A stretch of 64,000 nt of DNA from Tsuneonella sediminis (GCF_051912845.1 NZ_JBNCBU010000001.1:62001-126000), one strand, 5' to 3'; positions 35,813 to 44,509 are shown, counted from the stretch's first letter. A program made the numbers and translations. Notes: a model not told the origin generated them from the sequence alone.

Positions 35813-35857
35813 TGCTGCGCACAAAAGGTGCAGCATTTATTGCACCGCAAATGCTGC
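35813..35857 (+). promoter_or_regulatory. TGCTGC/GCAGCA dyad array, putative PhaR operator
   Basis: TGCTGC at 35813-35818, GCAGCATTT at 35830-35838 and AAATGCTGC at 35849-35857 form one perfect 9-bp dyad with a 10-bp spacer plus an outer half-site. PhaR proteins of Rhodobacter and Paracoccus are known to bind TGC-rich inverted motifs (CTGCN3-4GCAG type) and to repress their own genes. The array lies 43 bases before the phaR ATG. A terminator for alr is less likely because no T run follows. Confidence 0.6.
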
Positions 35858-35899
35858 GAGTGCTAAGGTTGATGCATCAACCATCAGGGTCCAGAGCAC

Positions 35900-36466
35900 A
35901 TGGCAAAGCGGGCAACCGACGAAGACGGCGCGATCGTCATCAAGAAATACGCCAACCGGCGGCTCTACAACACGGGCACGTCGAGTTACATCACGCTCGA
36001 CGACCTGGCGAAAATGACTCGCGAGGGGATCGACTTCAAAGTGCTGGACGCCAAGACCGGCGAGGACATCACCCATACGATCCTGACCCAGATCATCATG
36101 GAGGAGGAATCGAGCGGCGGCGAACAGATGCTGCCCATCAGTTTCCTGCGCCAGCTGATCTCGATGTACGGCAACTCCATGCAGTCGATGATGCCGGCCT
36201 ATCTGGACGCGATGATGGAGAATTTCAGAGCCAACCAGGCGAAGCTGCACGAAAGCTTCATGGCGCGCGCGCAGGGAACCCCGTTTGCCAGGATCGCCGA
36301 GACCAATCTCGCGATGATGCGCGCTGCGTCGGAAGCCCTCCTGCCCAAGCGTGGGGAAAAGCCAGCCTCTGCCACTCCGAAGTCGCCGACGAACTCCGAC
36401 GAGATCGCCGAGTTGCGCGCCCAGATGGCGGCGATGCAGAAAAAGCTCGACGAACTCGGCCATTGA
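35900..36466 (+). CDS. phaR: polyhydroxyalkanoate synthesis regulator PhaR
   Basis: PhaR represses phasin genes and senses PHA granules. The 188-residue protein has the N-terminal DNA-binding PHB_acc_N domain (IVIKKYANRRLYNTGTSSYITLDDLAKM) and the PHB-accumulation domain (EQMLPISFLRQLISMYGNSMQSMMPAYLDAMMENF), then a coiled-coil tail ending AELRAQMAAMQKKLDELGH. The DNA-binding and granule-binding halves are both intact. phaR is preceded by a TGC-rich dyad array, consistent with autoregulation. No PHA synthase or phasin gene lies in this window, so its targets are elsewhere. Confidence 0.95.
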   Translation: MAKRATDEDGAIVIKKYANRRLYNTGTSSYITLDDLAKMTREGIDFKVLDAKTGEDITHTILTQIIMEEESSGGEQMLPISFLRQLISMYGNSMQSMMPAYLDAMMENFRANQAKLHESFMARAQGTPFARIAETNLAMMRAASEALLPKRGEKPASATPKSPTNSDEIAELRAQMAAMQKKLDELGH

Positions 36467-36526
36467 TTGCCGCCCTGACCGCTCCTCGCTAGGGCGCGCC
36501 GCTCACCTGCCAGAAAGTCCCGTCCC

Positions 36527-38068
36527 GTGTCCCAGATTCGCCACGCCCTCTCGGTCAAGCGCGCCGACGATTTCGCCGCATGGTATCAGGAAGTCATCTC
36601 CGCTGCCGATCTCGCCGAGGAATCCGGCGTGCGCGGTTGCATGGTCATCAAGCCCTGGGGTTACGGCATCTGGGAGCGGATCCAGCGCCTGCTCGATGAC
36701 CGGATCAAGGCGGCGGGGCACGACAACGCCTATTTCCCGCTTCTGATTCCCCTGAAGAATTTCGAGCGCGAGGCCGAGCACGTCGAGGGGTTCGCCAAGG
36801 AAATGGCGGTGGTCACCCATCATCGGCTGATCGCGGACGGGAAAGGGGGGCTCGTGCCCGATCCGGAAGCGAAGCTGGAAGAACCGCTCGTCATCCGGCC
36901 GACCTCGGAAACGATCATCGGTGACGCGATGGCCCGCTGGGTCCAGTCGTGGCGCGACCTGCCGCTGAAGCTCAACCAGTGGGCCAACGTCATGCGCTGG
37001 GAAATGCGCACGCGGATGTTCCTGCGCACGAGCGAATTCCTCTGGCAGGAGGGCCATACCGCGCACGAGACCGCCGCCGAGGCGAAGGAACATACGCTGC
37101 GCATGCTCGAGGTCTATCGCGCCTGCGCCGAGGAAGACCTCGCGCTGCCTGTCATTGCCGGAGAGAAGCCCGAGAACGAACGTTTTCCCGGGGCGGTCGA
37201 AACCTGGTCGATCGAGGCGATGATGCAGGACGGCAAGGCGCTTCAGGCCGGAACCAGCCACTATCTCGGCACCAATTTCGCCGAGGCGAGCGGCATCCGC
37301 TTCCAGGACCGCGACGGCGGCCAGCAGCTTGCGCACACGACGAGCTGGGGCGTCTCGACCCGCATGATCGGCGGGGTGATCATGGTCCACGGCGATGACG
37401 ACGGGCTCAGGGTTCCGCCGGCCATTGCGCCCTGGCAGGTGGTGATCGTGCCAATGCTGCGCGAGGACGCCGGCGACGCGGCGCTGCTCGATTATTGCGA
37501 GGGACTGCGCGGCAAGCTCGCGGACGCGCGCGCGCTCGGAGAGCGGGTGCGGGTGCTGCTGGATGCGCGGCCCGGCAAGGCCACCGCGAAGCGCTGGGAC
37601 TGGGTGCGCAAGGGCGCGCCGGTAATAGTGGAGGTCGGAGGGCGCGACATGGAAGGTGGCAAGGTCAGCCTGCTGCGCCGCGACGCGCTTTGGGGCGAGA
37701 ACGGCAAGCCGGCCTTCGACTACCCGGCAATCGGGGACGCCGCCGCGTCGATCCCAGCCATTCTCGAGGCGATGCAACGGGGCCTGTTCGACGACGCAGT
37801 GGCGATACGCGATCGCCGTATCGACCGCTCGATCACCGATTTCGGGGGGCTGGAGGCCTTCTTCGCAGAGGACGTCAGGAATCCCGGCTGGGTCGAAGTC
37901 CAATGGGCGAAGCCCACGGGCGCGGCGCTCGACACGGTGACCGAGAAGCTCAAGACCCTGAAACTGACGTTGCGCAACGTGCCCGCGGACGCCGCGCCGG
38001 CAGATAGACTGTGCGTGTTTACCGGCGAACCGGCGGTCGAGCGGGTCCTCGTCGCGAAGGCCTACTAG
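36527..38068 (+). CDS. proS: prolyl-tRNA synthetase, archaeal/eukaryal-type (ProS type 3)
   Basis: This class II synthetase charges tRNA-Pro. The 513-residue sequence begins with HALSVKRADDFAAWYQEVISAADLAEESGVRGCMVIKPWGYGIWE, has RPTSETIIGDAMARWVQSWRDLPLKLNQW and FLRTSEFLWQEGHTAH, and the HTTSWGVSTRMIGG strand, then an anticodon domain and the C-terminal domain found in archaeal/eukaryal enzymes. It lacks the ~180-residue editing insertion of the common bacterial type 1. The type 3 form occurs in some bacteria, including part of the alphaproteobacteria. Start is GTG at 36527, with no strong ribosome site visible. It is 60 bases after phaR. Confidence 0.93.
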   Translation: MSQIRHALSVKRADDFAAWYQEVISAADLAEESGVRGCMVIKPWGYGIWERIQRLLDDRIKAAGHDNAYFPLLIPLKNFEREAEHVEGFAKEMAVVTHHRLIADGKGGLVPDPEAKLEEPLVIRPTSETIIGDAMARWVQSWRDLPLKLNQWANVMRWEMRTRMFLRTSEFLWQEGHTAHETAAEAKEHTLRMLEVYRACAEEDLALPVIAGEKPENERFPGAVETWSIEAMMQDGKALQAGTSHYLGTNFAEASGIRFQDRDGGQQLAHTTSWGVSTRMIGGVIMVHGDDDGLRVPPAIAPWQVVIVPMLREDAGDAALLDYCEGLRGKLADARALGERVRVLLDARPGKATAKRWDWVRKGAPVIVEVGGRDMEGGKVSLLRRDALWGENGKPAFDYPAIGDAAASIPAILEAMQRGLFDDAVAIRDRRIDRSITDFGGLEAFFAEDVRNPGWVEVQWAKPTGAALDTVTEKLKTLKLTLRNVPADAAPADRLCVFTGEPAVERVLVAKAY

Positions 38069-38086
38069 CAGCTCGGGCGGGCGCTT

Positions 38087-38109
38087 CGGCGGGCTTGCCA
38101 AGCCCGCCG
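38087..38109 (+). terminator. strong hairpin after proS
   Basis: A perfect 10-bp stem (CGGCGGGCTT at 38087-38096, AAGCCCGCCG at 38100-38109) with a 3-nt GCC loop sits 18 bases past the proS stop. The T/A-poor flank lacks a T tract, so efficiency as a terminator is uncertain, but position and stability fit. Confidence 0.55.
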
Positions 38110-38128
38110 CGCTGTCCGACAAGGGCCC

Positions 38129-39520
38129 ATGCGCACACGTTTTTCCGCCCCAATCGCAGGGGTGCTCGCCCTTTCCGCCGCAGTTCCTCTGGCCGCTCAC
38201 GACGATCGGGCTGCGGGGGTGTCGCAAGACCGCCTCAAGTCGGATGTCGAAAGGCTGGTAGGCTTCGGCACCCGGCACACATTGTCAGACCAGGTGAGCT
38301 CGACCCGCGGCATCGGTGCGGCGCGTCGCTGGGGCGAAGCGGAATTCCGCCGGACGAGCAAGGCCTGCGGCGGATGTCTCGAAATCGTGTTGCCCGAGCG
38401 GATGGTGTCCGGAGACCGCATTCCGGTTCCCACACGGCTGGTCAACGTCGTGGCGATCCAGCGGGGAGCCGAGCGCCCCGACGAGGTGGTGATCGTGCAG
38501 GGCCACATCGACAGCCGCGTGACGGACGTGATGGACTACACCTCGGATGCGCCGGGCGCGAACGACGACGGCAGCGGCACGGCGCTAGTGCTCGAGGCGG
38601 CGCGGGTGCTGTCGCAGCGCAAGTACCCGACCACGATCGTCTATGCGCTTCTGTCGGGCGAGGAACAGGGCCTTTTCGGTGGCCGGCTGCTCGCCGACTA
38701 CGCCGCCGAGCAGGGCTGGACCGTCAAGGCGGTGCTGAACAACGACATCGTCGGCAATTCGTGCGGTTCGGACGGCCATTGCGATCCCGATCACGTGCGC
38801 GTGTTTTCCGAAGGGCCGCGCGCCGATCTCGACGATCGGACTCGCGCTGCCCAGCGACGATTCGCGGGCGAGAACGACAGCCCCAGCCGGAACCTCTCGC
38901 GCTTCATCGATACTCTCGATGGAGACGGTCTTGAAGTCCGCCCGATCTGGCGGGCCGACCGCATGGGGCGGGGCGGCGACCAGCTCCCGTTCCTCGAGAA
39001 GGGCTATCCCGCGATCCGCTTCTCGGTCGCGGTCGAGGACTACGAGCATCAGCACCAGGACCTGAGGACCGAGGGCGGGGTGACGTACGGCGATACGGTC
39101 GAGGAGATGGACTTTCCCTACCTCGCGAAGGTCACCGCGCTGAACGTGCGCGCGCTCGACCATCTTGCCCGCGCGCCGGTTCCGCCCGCGCCGACCGCCG
39201 ATGCCGCGGTGCGGACCGACACGCTGGTGGAATGGAAGGGGGTGGCCGGCGCGTCGCTCTACCGCGTGTTTGCCCGTCGTACCGATGCGTCCGCTTGGGG
39301 CGAGCCGATTGCCGTGATCAACATTGAGGCACCCGCGGGCAACCGGCCGGTCGCTGCCGCCGCCGATCGCACGTTTTCGCACGTCGCCAGGTTGCGCGGG
39401 GACGACTGGATCTTCGGTGTGAGCGCGTGTTCGTCGAGCGGTGCGTGCAGCCCGGTCGCGAGCGCGGTCCCCGGCGGGGGTTTTGCGCCGCTCGCGAAAG
39501 CGGGAGGTGACAACCCCTAG
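38129..39520 (+). CDS. secreted M28-family metallopeptidase
   Basis: The 463-residue protein has a signal peptide (1-23, ending PLAAH) and an M28 di-zinc aminopeptidase domain. Candidate ligands are visible in order: H125 in VQGHIDSRV, Asp in GANDDGSG, Glu pair in SGEEQGLFGG (catalytic plus metal), Asp in NNDIVG, and the His in YEHQHQD near 304. A C-terminal 110-residue region resembles a fibronectin-III-like beta domain with a WKGVAGASLYRVF strand. It probably digests peptides in the periplasm or outside. The rnr gene starts 23 bases later. Confidence 0.9.
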   Translation: MRTRFSAPIAGVLALSAAVPLAAHDDRAAGVSQDRLKSDVERLVGFGTRHTLSDQVSSTRGIGAARRWGEAEFRRTSKACGGCLEIVLPERMVSGDRIPVPTRLVNVVAIQRGAERPDEVVIVQGHIDSRVTDVMDYTSDAPGANDDGSGTALVLEAARVLSQRKYPTTIVYALLSGEEQGLFGGRLLADYAAEQGWTVKAVLNNDIVGNSCGSDGHCDPDHVRVFSEGPRADLDDRTRAAQRRFAGENDSPSRNLSRFIDTLDGDGLEVRPIWRADRMGRGGDQLPFLEKGYPAIRFSVAVEDYEHQHQDLRTEGGVTYGDTVEEMDFPYLAKVTALNVRALDHLARAPVPPAPTADAAVRTDTLVEWKGVAGASLYRVFARRTDASAWGEPIAVINIEAPAGNRPVAAAADRTFSHVARLRGDDWIFGVSACSSSGACSPVASAVPGGGFAPLAKAGGDNP

Positions 39521-39542
39521 GACCGCCCCCATATCGGCGGCG

Positions 39543-41831
39543 ATGCATAAACGCCCCAAGTCAGCGATGCCCACACGGGCGCAGGTCCTCGAATTTCTCC
39601 AGTCCAGCGACCGGATCGCCGGCAAGCGCGAGATCGCCAAGGCATTTGGTCTCAAGGGGCAGGAAAAGATCGCCCTCAAGGCGCTGCTCAAGGACATGGC
39701 GGAAGAAGGCCTGATAGACGGCCGGAAGACAGCTTATCACCGCATGGGCGGCGTGCCCAAGGTGACCGTGCTGCGCGTACTCGAGATCGACGACGGCGAG
39801 CCCTATGCGATCCCCGACGCCTGGTCGCCCGACGACGGCGCGCCGCCTCCGCGGCTGCGCGTGATCGAGGGGAAGAAGGGCCGGGGCAACGCGAAGATTC
39901 CCGCGCTCAAGGTGGGCGACCGCATCCTTGCGCGCACCGAGGAGACCGGGCGCGGCTGGCGCGCCCATCCCATGAAGAAGCTTCCCGCGCGCGAGGACGG
40001 GCTGATGGGCGTCGTCGAGATCGACCGCAGCGGCAAGGGCTGGCTCGCGCCGGTCGACAAAAAGGTGCGCAGTTCGGCGCCGATCGCCGATCTCGGCGGG
40101 GCCGAGGAAGGCCAGCTCGTGCTGGCCGAGCCCGCTGGCAAGAGCCCGCGTTCGGGCGTCAAGGTGGTCGAGGTGCTCGGCGATCCGCTGGAGCCGAAGT
40201 CGTTCAGCCTGATCGCGATCGCCAAGCACGGCATTCCGCACGTGTTTTCGGACGAGGTCCTCGCCGAGGCCCAGCGCGCGGCGAAGCTGCCGCTATCGAA
40301 GGAGGATCGCGAGGATCTGACTAGGCTGCCCATCGTAGCGATCGACCCTGCCGACGCGCGCGACCACGACGATGCGATCTGGGCCGAGCCCGACGGTGAG
40401 GGCGGATACCGGGCGGTGGTCGCGATCGCCGACGTGTCGTTCTACGTGCGGCCGGGCGGCCGGCTCGACCGCGAGGCGCGGCGGCGCGGCAACTCGGTCT
40501 ACTTCCCCGACCGGGTCGTCCCCATGCTGCCCGAGGTGCTGAGCGCCGAAGTGTGCAGCCTCAAGGAGGGCGAAGACCGCGCCGCGATGGCGTGCCACCT
40601 GCGCATTTCGCCGCAAGGCAAGGTCACGAAGTGGCGTTTCACCCGCGCGCTGGTTCGCATCGCGCACAATATCGCCTACGAGGACGCGCAGGCGCAGGTC
40701 GACGACGGCAGCGCGCCCGAGCATCTGCAGCACCTGTGGGGCGCGTGGAAGCTCCTCGCTGCCGCGCGGGCCGAACGCGATCCGCTGGAACTCGAACTGC
40801 CCGAGCGGCAGGTCAAGCTCGACGAGCAGGGCAAGATAGCCGAGATCGCCGTGCGCGAGCGGCTCGACGCGCACCGCGTCGTCGAGGATTTCATGATCGC
40901 CGCGAACGTCGCCGCAGCCAAGGCATTGGAGGCGAAAACCGCGCCGGTCGTCTACCGCGTCCACGAGGCACCGGGGCGCGAAAAGCTGGTCGCGCTGCGG
41001 GATTACATGAAGACCTTCGGCCACAGCCTCGCGCTCGGGCAGGTCATAACGCCGGGCCTGTTCAATCGCGTGCTGAAGGACATCGGCGACGAGAGCGAGA
41101 AGGCACAAGTGATGGAGGCCGTGCTGCGCAGCCAGACGCAGGCCTACTACGGTCCGGCGAACGCGGGCCATTTCGGCCTCGCGCTCGGCTCCTACGCCCA
41201 TTTCACCTCGCCGATCCGCCGCTACGCCGACCTGCTCGTGCACCGCGCGCTGGTCGATGCATATAAGCTCGAACAGCCCAAGCCGCCGACCGGCATTCCC
41301 GAGGCCAGTGGCCTGTCCGACCGCGACAGAGCGGACTTGTCGAAGGTGTCCGAAGCGATCAGCCAGGCCGAGCGGCGCGCGATGGAGGCCGAACGCGACA
41401 CGATCGACCGCTACGTCGCCGCGTGGCTCTCTGGCAGGGTTGGCGACACCTTCGACACCCGTATCACGGGCGTGCAGAGATTCGGGTTCTTCGCCACGAT
41501 TATGGGTGTCGGCGGCGACGGACTTGTCCCGGTATCCACGCTGGGCCGCGAATACTTCACCTACGACGAGGCCTCGCAGCGCCTCGTCGGGCAGGACAGC
41601 GGCACGACCTATGCGCCTGGGGACAAGCTCGAGTTGCGGCTGGCGGAGGCGAACCCGCTTACCGGGGCGCTGAAGTTCGAATTGCCGGGACAGGAGGGCC
41701 GGATCGAGCCACGCGGCAATCGGCCCCAGCCGAAAGGAAAGCCATCCGGAAATGCCGGGCCCAGGCACTCGCAGGGCAAGCGGGGCCGCCCGGGCAACAT
41801 CCGCCACCAGGGCCGGGGCGGCAAGAAATAG
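39543..41831 (+). CDS. rnr: ribonuclease R
   Basis: RNase R is a processive 3'-5' exonuclease that degrades structured RNA and works in trans-translation. The 762-residue protein has an N-terminal winged-helix (RAQVLEFLQSSDRIAGKREIAKAFGLKGQ), cold-shock-like OB domains, the RNB catalytic block with IDPADARDHDDAIW near 270 and SYAHFTSPIRRYADLLVHRAL, and a C-terminal S1 domain (VGDTFDTRITGVQRFGFFATI) with a basic RG-rich tail. ATG at 39543 is preferred; an ATG nine codons later (MPTRAQ) is possible and neither has a clear ribosome site. It is one base from convergent USP. Confidence 0.95.
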   Translation: MHKRPKSAMPTRAQVLEFLQSSDRIAGKREIAKAFGLKGQEKIALKALLKDMAEEGLIDGRKTAYHRMGGVPKVTVLRVLEIDDGEPYAIPDAWSPDDGAPPPRLRVIEGKKGRGNAKIPALKVGDRILARTEETGRGWRAHPMKKLPAREDGLMGVVEIDRSGKGWLAPVDKKVRSSAPIADLGGAEEGQLVLAEPAGKSPRSGVKVVEVLGDPLEPKSFSLIAIAKHGIPHVFSDEVLAEAQRAAKLPLSKEDREDLTRLPIVAIDPADARDHDDAIWAEPDGEGGYRAVVAIADVSFYVRPGGRLDREARRRGNSVYFPDRVVPMLPEVLSAEVCSLKEGEDRAAMACHLRISPQGKVTKWRFTRALVRIAHNIAYEDAQAQVDDGSAPEHLQHLWGAWKLLAAARAERDPLELELPERQVKLDEQGKIAEIAVRERLDAHRVVEDFMIAANVAAAKALEAKTAPVVYRVHEAPGREKLVALRDYMKTFGHSLALGQVITPGLFNRVLKDIGDESEKAQVMEAVLRSQTQAYYGPANAGHFGLALGSYAHFTSPIRRYADLLVHRALVDAYKLEQPKPPTGIPEASGLSDRDRADLSKVSEAISQAERRAMEAERDTIDRYVAAWLSGRVGDTFDTRITGVQRFGFFATIMGVGGDGLVPVSTLGREYFTYDEASQRLVGQDSGTTYAPGDKLELRLAEANPLTGALKFELPGQEGRIEPRGNRPQPKGKPSGNAGPRHSQGKRGRPGNIRHQGRGGKK

Positions 41832-41832
41832 G

Positions 41833-42285
41833 CTAGCTCAGCCGGTCGATGGCCTCGTCGGTGAGGCTGCCGGGAACGACGAACAGCGGGCAGGGGAGCT
41901 GCCCCGCGGCCGCGCTGAAGTGCGTGACCAGCGGGCCCGGTCCGCCTTCGGAAGCGGCGCCGAGGACGAGCGCGGCGACCTCGGCGTGTTCCTCGAGATA
42001 CTGCTTGATCACCTCCTGCGCCCCGCCCGTGCGAACCGAGATGACCGGCATCCTGCCGCTTTCGGCGAAGATCGATCCGGCGGCACTGCTGGCGACCATT
42101 TCGGCCCGGTCGCGGGCTTCCTGCTCGATGGTCGCCTGGATCGCGCCGAACGCGTTGAAGTTCTCGCGCTGGACGAGGGCGAGGATGTGGACCGATCCGC
42201 CGGTCTTCATCGCCCGGCGGCTGGCGAACCGCAGCGCCCGCAGGGCCTCGTCGGTCTCGTCCATGATCACCAGATAGACACGCAT
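41833..42285 (-). CDS. universal stress protein (UspA family)
   Basis: The 150-residue single-domain Usp starts MRVYLVIMDETDEALRALRFASRRA, with a central HILALVQRENFNAFG strand and the ATP-binding-loop region ALVLGAASEGGPGPLVTHF followed by the closing LPCPLFVVPGSL. It lacks the clean G-2x-G-9x-GS ATP loop, so nucleotide binding is uncertain. UspA proteins are stress induced and their molecular action is unclear. The start ATG at 42285 faces the pdhC promoter region. The stop is one base from the rnr stop. Confidence 0.85.
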   Translation of the reverse strand: MRVYLVIMDETDEALRALRFASRRAMKTGGSVHILALVQRENFNAFGAIQATIEQEARDRAEMVASSAAGSIFAESGRMPVISVRTGGAQEVIKQYLEEHAEVAALVLGAASEGGPGPLVTHFSAAAGQLPCPLFVVPGSLTDEAIDRLS

Positions 42286-42334
42286 GACGGACCGCCCCCT
42301 CTCAGGTGCGCGATATCGGCGGAAAACGTATTCA

Positions 42335-42374
42335 GGGCAAGCGGCTTGCCCGGACGCTACGGCTTTGCCAAAGC
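42335..42374 (+). promoter_or_regulatory. two dyads in the pdhC leader
   Basis: GGGCAAG (42335-42341)/CTTGCCC (42345-42351) is a perfect 7-bp hairpin with loop CGG. GCTTTG (42362-42367)/CAAAGC (42369-42374) is a perfect 6-bp palindrome around one base. Both lie in the 121-bp gap between the divergent USP and pdhC genes, before the pdhC ATG at 42407. They look like operator or attenuator elements; the regulator is unknown. Confidence 0.5.
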
Positions 42375-42406
42375 GGGCGACGATCACTCCCCAGTGAAGG
42401 ACAGCC

Positions 42407-43678
42407 ATGCCCACGCCGATCAAGATGCCCGCCCTCTCGCCGACGATGGAAGAGGGCACGCTCGCCAGATGGCTGGTGAAGGAAGGCGACACGGTATCAG
42501 CCGGCGACGTCATGGCCGAGATCGAGACCGACAAGGCGACGATGGAGTTCGAGGCGGTCGACGAGGGCACGATCGCGAAGATCGAGGTGGCCGAGGGCAC
42601 CGAGGGCGTGAAGGTCGGCACCGTGATCGCCATGCTGGCGGGCGAGGGCGAGGACGCGGGCGAGGCGGCTGCCGCGCCCGCGCCGACGCCCGCTCCGGCG
42701 AAGGAGCAGGCAAAGGCCGCTCCCGCTCCGGCACCGGCCCCCACTCCCGCGGCTAGCGCGCCGAAGCCGTCGAGCGACCGCGTCGTCGCATCCCCGCTGG
42801 CGAAGCGCATCGCCGAGCAGAAGGGCATCGACCTGGCGGGCCTGAAGGGTTCCGGTCCTAACGGCCGAATCGTGAAGGCCGACGTCGAGGGCGCGCAGCC
42901 GGGGGCCGCGACGCCCGCTCCGCCCGCCGCTGCTCCTGCTTCCAGCGCCGCGCCCGCGCCGGTCTCCTCTGCCGCGCAGGACTTCGGCATCCCGCATACA
43001 AGCGAAAAGCTCAGCGGCATGCGCAAGACCATCGCGCGCCGCCTGACCGAATCGAAACAGCAGGTGCCGCACATCTACCTGACGGTGGATGTCCGCCTCG
43101 ATGCACTTCTCAAGCTGCGCGGCGAGCTCAACAAGGCGCTCGAACCGCAGGGCGTGAAGCTGTCGGTCAACGACCTGATGATCAAGGCGCTGGCCAAGTC
43201 GCTGATCCAGGTGCCCAAGTGCAACGTGCAGTTCGCGGGCGACGAGCTGTTGACCTTCAGCCGCGCCGACATTTCGGTCGCGGTGTCGGTGCCCACCGGC
43301 CTCATCACCCCGATCGTCAAGGATGCGGGTGCCAAATCGGTCAGCGCGATCAGCACCGAGATGAAGGACCTCGCCGGCCGCGCCAAGGAGGGCAAGCTCA
43401 AGCTGGAGGAATTCCAGGGCGGCACTGCCAGCCTGTCCAACATGGGCATGTACGCGATCAAGCAGTTCGAGGCGGTGATCAACCCGCCGCAGGGCATGAT
43501 CATGGCGATCGGCGCGGGCGAGAAGCGCCCCTACGTGGTCGACGACGCGCTCGCCATCGCCACCGTGATGTCCGCCACCGGCAGCTTCGACCACCGCGCC
43601 ATCGATGGTGCCGACGGGGCCGAACTGATGCAAGCGTTCAAGGCACTGGTGGAGGCACCGCTGGGGCTGGTGGCTTGA
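42407..43678 (+). CDS. pdhC: pyruvate dehydrogenase E2 (dihydrolipoamide acetyltransferase)
   Basis: E2 moves the acetyl group from lipoamide to CoA in the PDH complex. The 423-residue protein has one lipoyl domain with K43 in EIETDKATME, an Ala/Pro linker, the E1/E3-binding domain (VVASPLAKRIAEQKGIDLAGLKGSGPNGRIVKADV) and a catalytic domain with the HRxxDG motif in SFDHRAIDGADGAEL near 396. The opening SPTMEEGTLARWLVKEGD is typical of the pyruvate type. The TGA overlaps a TTG start of the next gene. lpdA (E3) follows 0.8 kb on; pdhA/B (E1) are not in the window. Confidence 0.95.
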   Translation: MPTPIKMPALSPTMEEGTLARWLVKEGDTVSAGDVMAEIETDKATMEFEAVDEGTIAKIEVAEGTEGVKVGTVIAMLAGEGEDAGEAAAAPAPTPAPAKEQAKAAPAPAPAPTPAASAPKPSSDRVVASPLAKRIAEQKGIDLAGLKGSGPNGRIVKADVEGAQPGAATPAPPAAAPASSAAPAPVSSAAQDFGIPHTSEKLSGMRKTIARRLTESKQQVPHIYLTVDVRLDALLKLRGELNKALEPQGVKLSVNDLMIKALAKSLIQVPKCNVQFAGDELLTFSRADISVAVSVPTGLITPIVKDAGAKSVSAISTEMKDLAGRAKEGKLKLEEFQGGTASLSNMGMYAIKQFEAVINPPQGMIMAIGAGEKRPYVVDDALAIATVMSATGSFDHRAIDGADGAELMQAFKALVEAPLGLVA

Positions 43679-44118
43679 ATTCGACGCAAGAGAAGAAGGC
43701 TTTCTTGATCGCGATTCCAGTCGCGTCCGTGCTTTCGGCTTGCTCATTCGTGTTGTTCGGAATGTTGGGGCGGGACCGATTTATCAGTCAGACAGACTGG
43801 CTCGATATTGCAAAGGTTGTTATCAGTTATTCGCTGTTCATGCTGCCGTTCGTAGCCGTAGGTGGCGTGATCGTCGGATTACCGGCGGCGATGACGCTGC
43901 GCCGTTTTCACGTAACGAATTTGGTCGCGTGGCTTCTGGTCGGCTCATTTGCCGGTGGTGCGGTAAGCTTCGCGATCCTTGGTTCTCTCGCGATCAAACT
44001 GACGACCGAGGTCGTAACCTGGGCAACGGCCATTGGCGTGATCCCGGGATTAATCGCAGCCCTCCTTTGGTGGTGGATTGCCGAGCGCCATCAATTGCCC
44101 GGTTCTTCACATGCCTGA
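43675..44118 (+). CDS. small four-helix membrane protein of unknown function
   Basis: The 147-residue protein is unrecognised. Four hydrophobic stretches (residues about 11-30, 38-60, 76-98 and 110-134) dominate, with a basic KK near the start and a polar C-terminal tail. The DNA is AT-richer than pdhC and lpdA around it, hinting at a later insertion. A TTG start at 43675 overlaps the pdhC stop (TTGA); TTG at 43705 is another option. The end overlaps the thioesterase start by 8 bp. No conserved charged residue inside the membrane suggests a particular transport role. Confidence 0.6.
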   Translation: MNSTQEKKAFLIAIPVASVLSACSFVLFGMLGRDRFISQTDWLDIAKVVISYSLFMLPFVAVGGVIVGLPAAMTLRRFHVTNLVAWLLVGSFAGGAVSFAILGSLAIKLTTEVVTWATAIGVIPGLIAALLWWWIAERHQLPGSSHA

Positions 44119-44500
44119 CCGCGACCCCCTCATCCGCGTCACGGCCATGCCACCGGACACCAACCCCTACGGTGGGGTGTTCGGCGGTTGGCTGATGAGT
44201 CAGATGGCGCTTGGCGCAGGCGCGCTGGCGAGCCGGGTCGGGCGGGGCAAGGCCGTGGTCGTCTCGGCGACCGATTTCGCGTTTCCCGGTGCGATGGCGG
44301 TGGGGGACGAACTCAGCGTCTATTGCGAAGTCGCCGCCACCGGCACCACCTCGCTCACCGTCACCGCCGAGGGCATCGCGCGGGAGCGCAACGGCGAGGC
44401 GACGACCAAGGTGTGCAGCGGCACGTTCAAGTTCGTACTGCTCGATGAGGACAACAAGCCGCGCGCGGTGGTCGAAGCCGCGCTTACGGCGAACGACTAG
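44111..44500 (+). CDS. acyl-CoA thioesterase, YciA-like hotdog protein
   Basis: The 129-residue hotdog-fold enzyme hydrolyses acyl-CoA to acid and CoA. DTNPYGGVFGGWLMSQMALGAG contains the conserved N-x(2)GxxFGG hotdog loop and catalytic Asp neighbourhood of YciA-type hexameric thioesterases, followed by VVVSATDFAFPGAMAVGDELSVYCEV. A short 129-residue form fits YciA. Placed between pdhC and lpdA, it may act on acetyl- or medium-chain CoA made near the PDH complex, but specificity cannot be read. The ATG at 44111 overlaps the membrane protein gene by 8 bp. Confidence 0.86.
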   Translation: MPDRDPLIRVTAMPPDTNPYGGVFGGWLMSQMALGAGALASRVGRGKAVVVSATDFAFPGAMAVGDELSVYCEVAATGTTSLTVTAEGIARERNGEATTKVCSGTFKFVLLDEDNKPRAVVEAALTAND

Positions 44501-44509
44501 GAAAGACCC

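Noticed and set aside
35858..35866. GAGTGCTAA, a CIRCE half-site, in front of phaR
   Set aside because: Its partner TTAGCACTC is absent within the proper 9-bp spacing, so it is not a CIRCE element.
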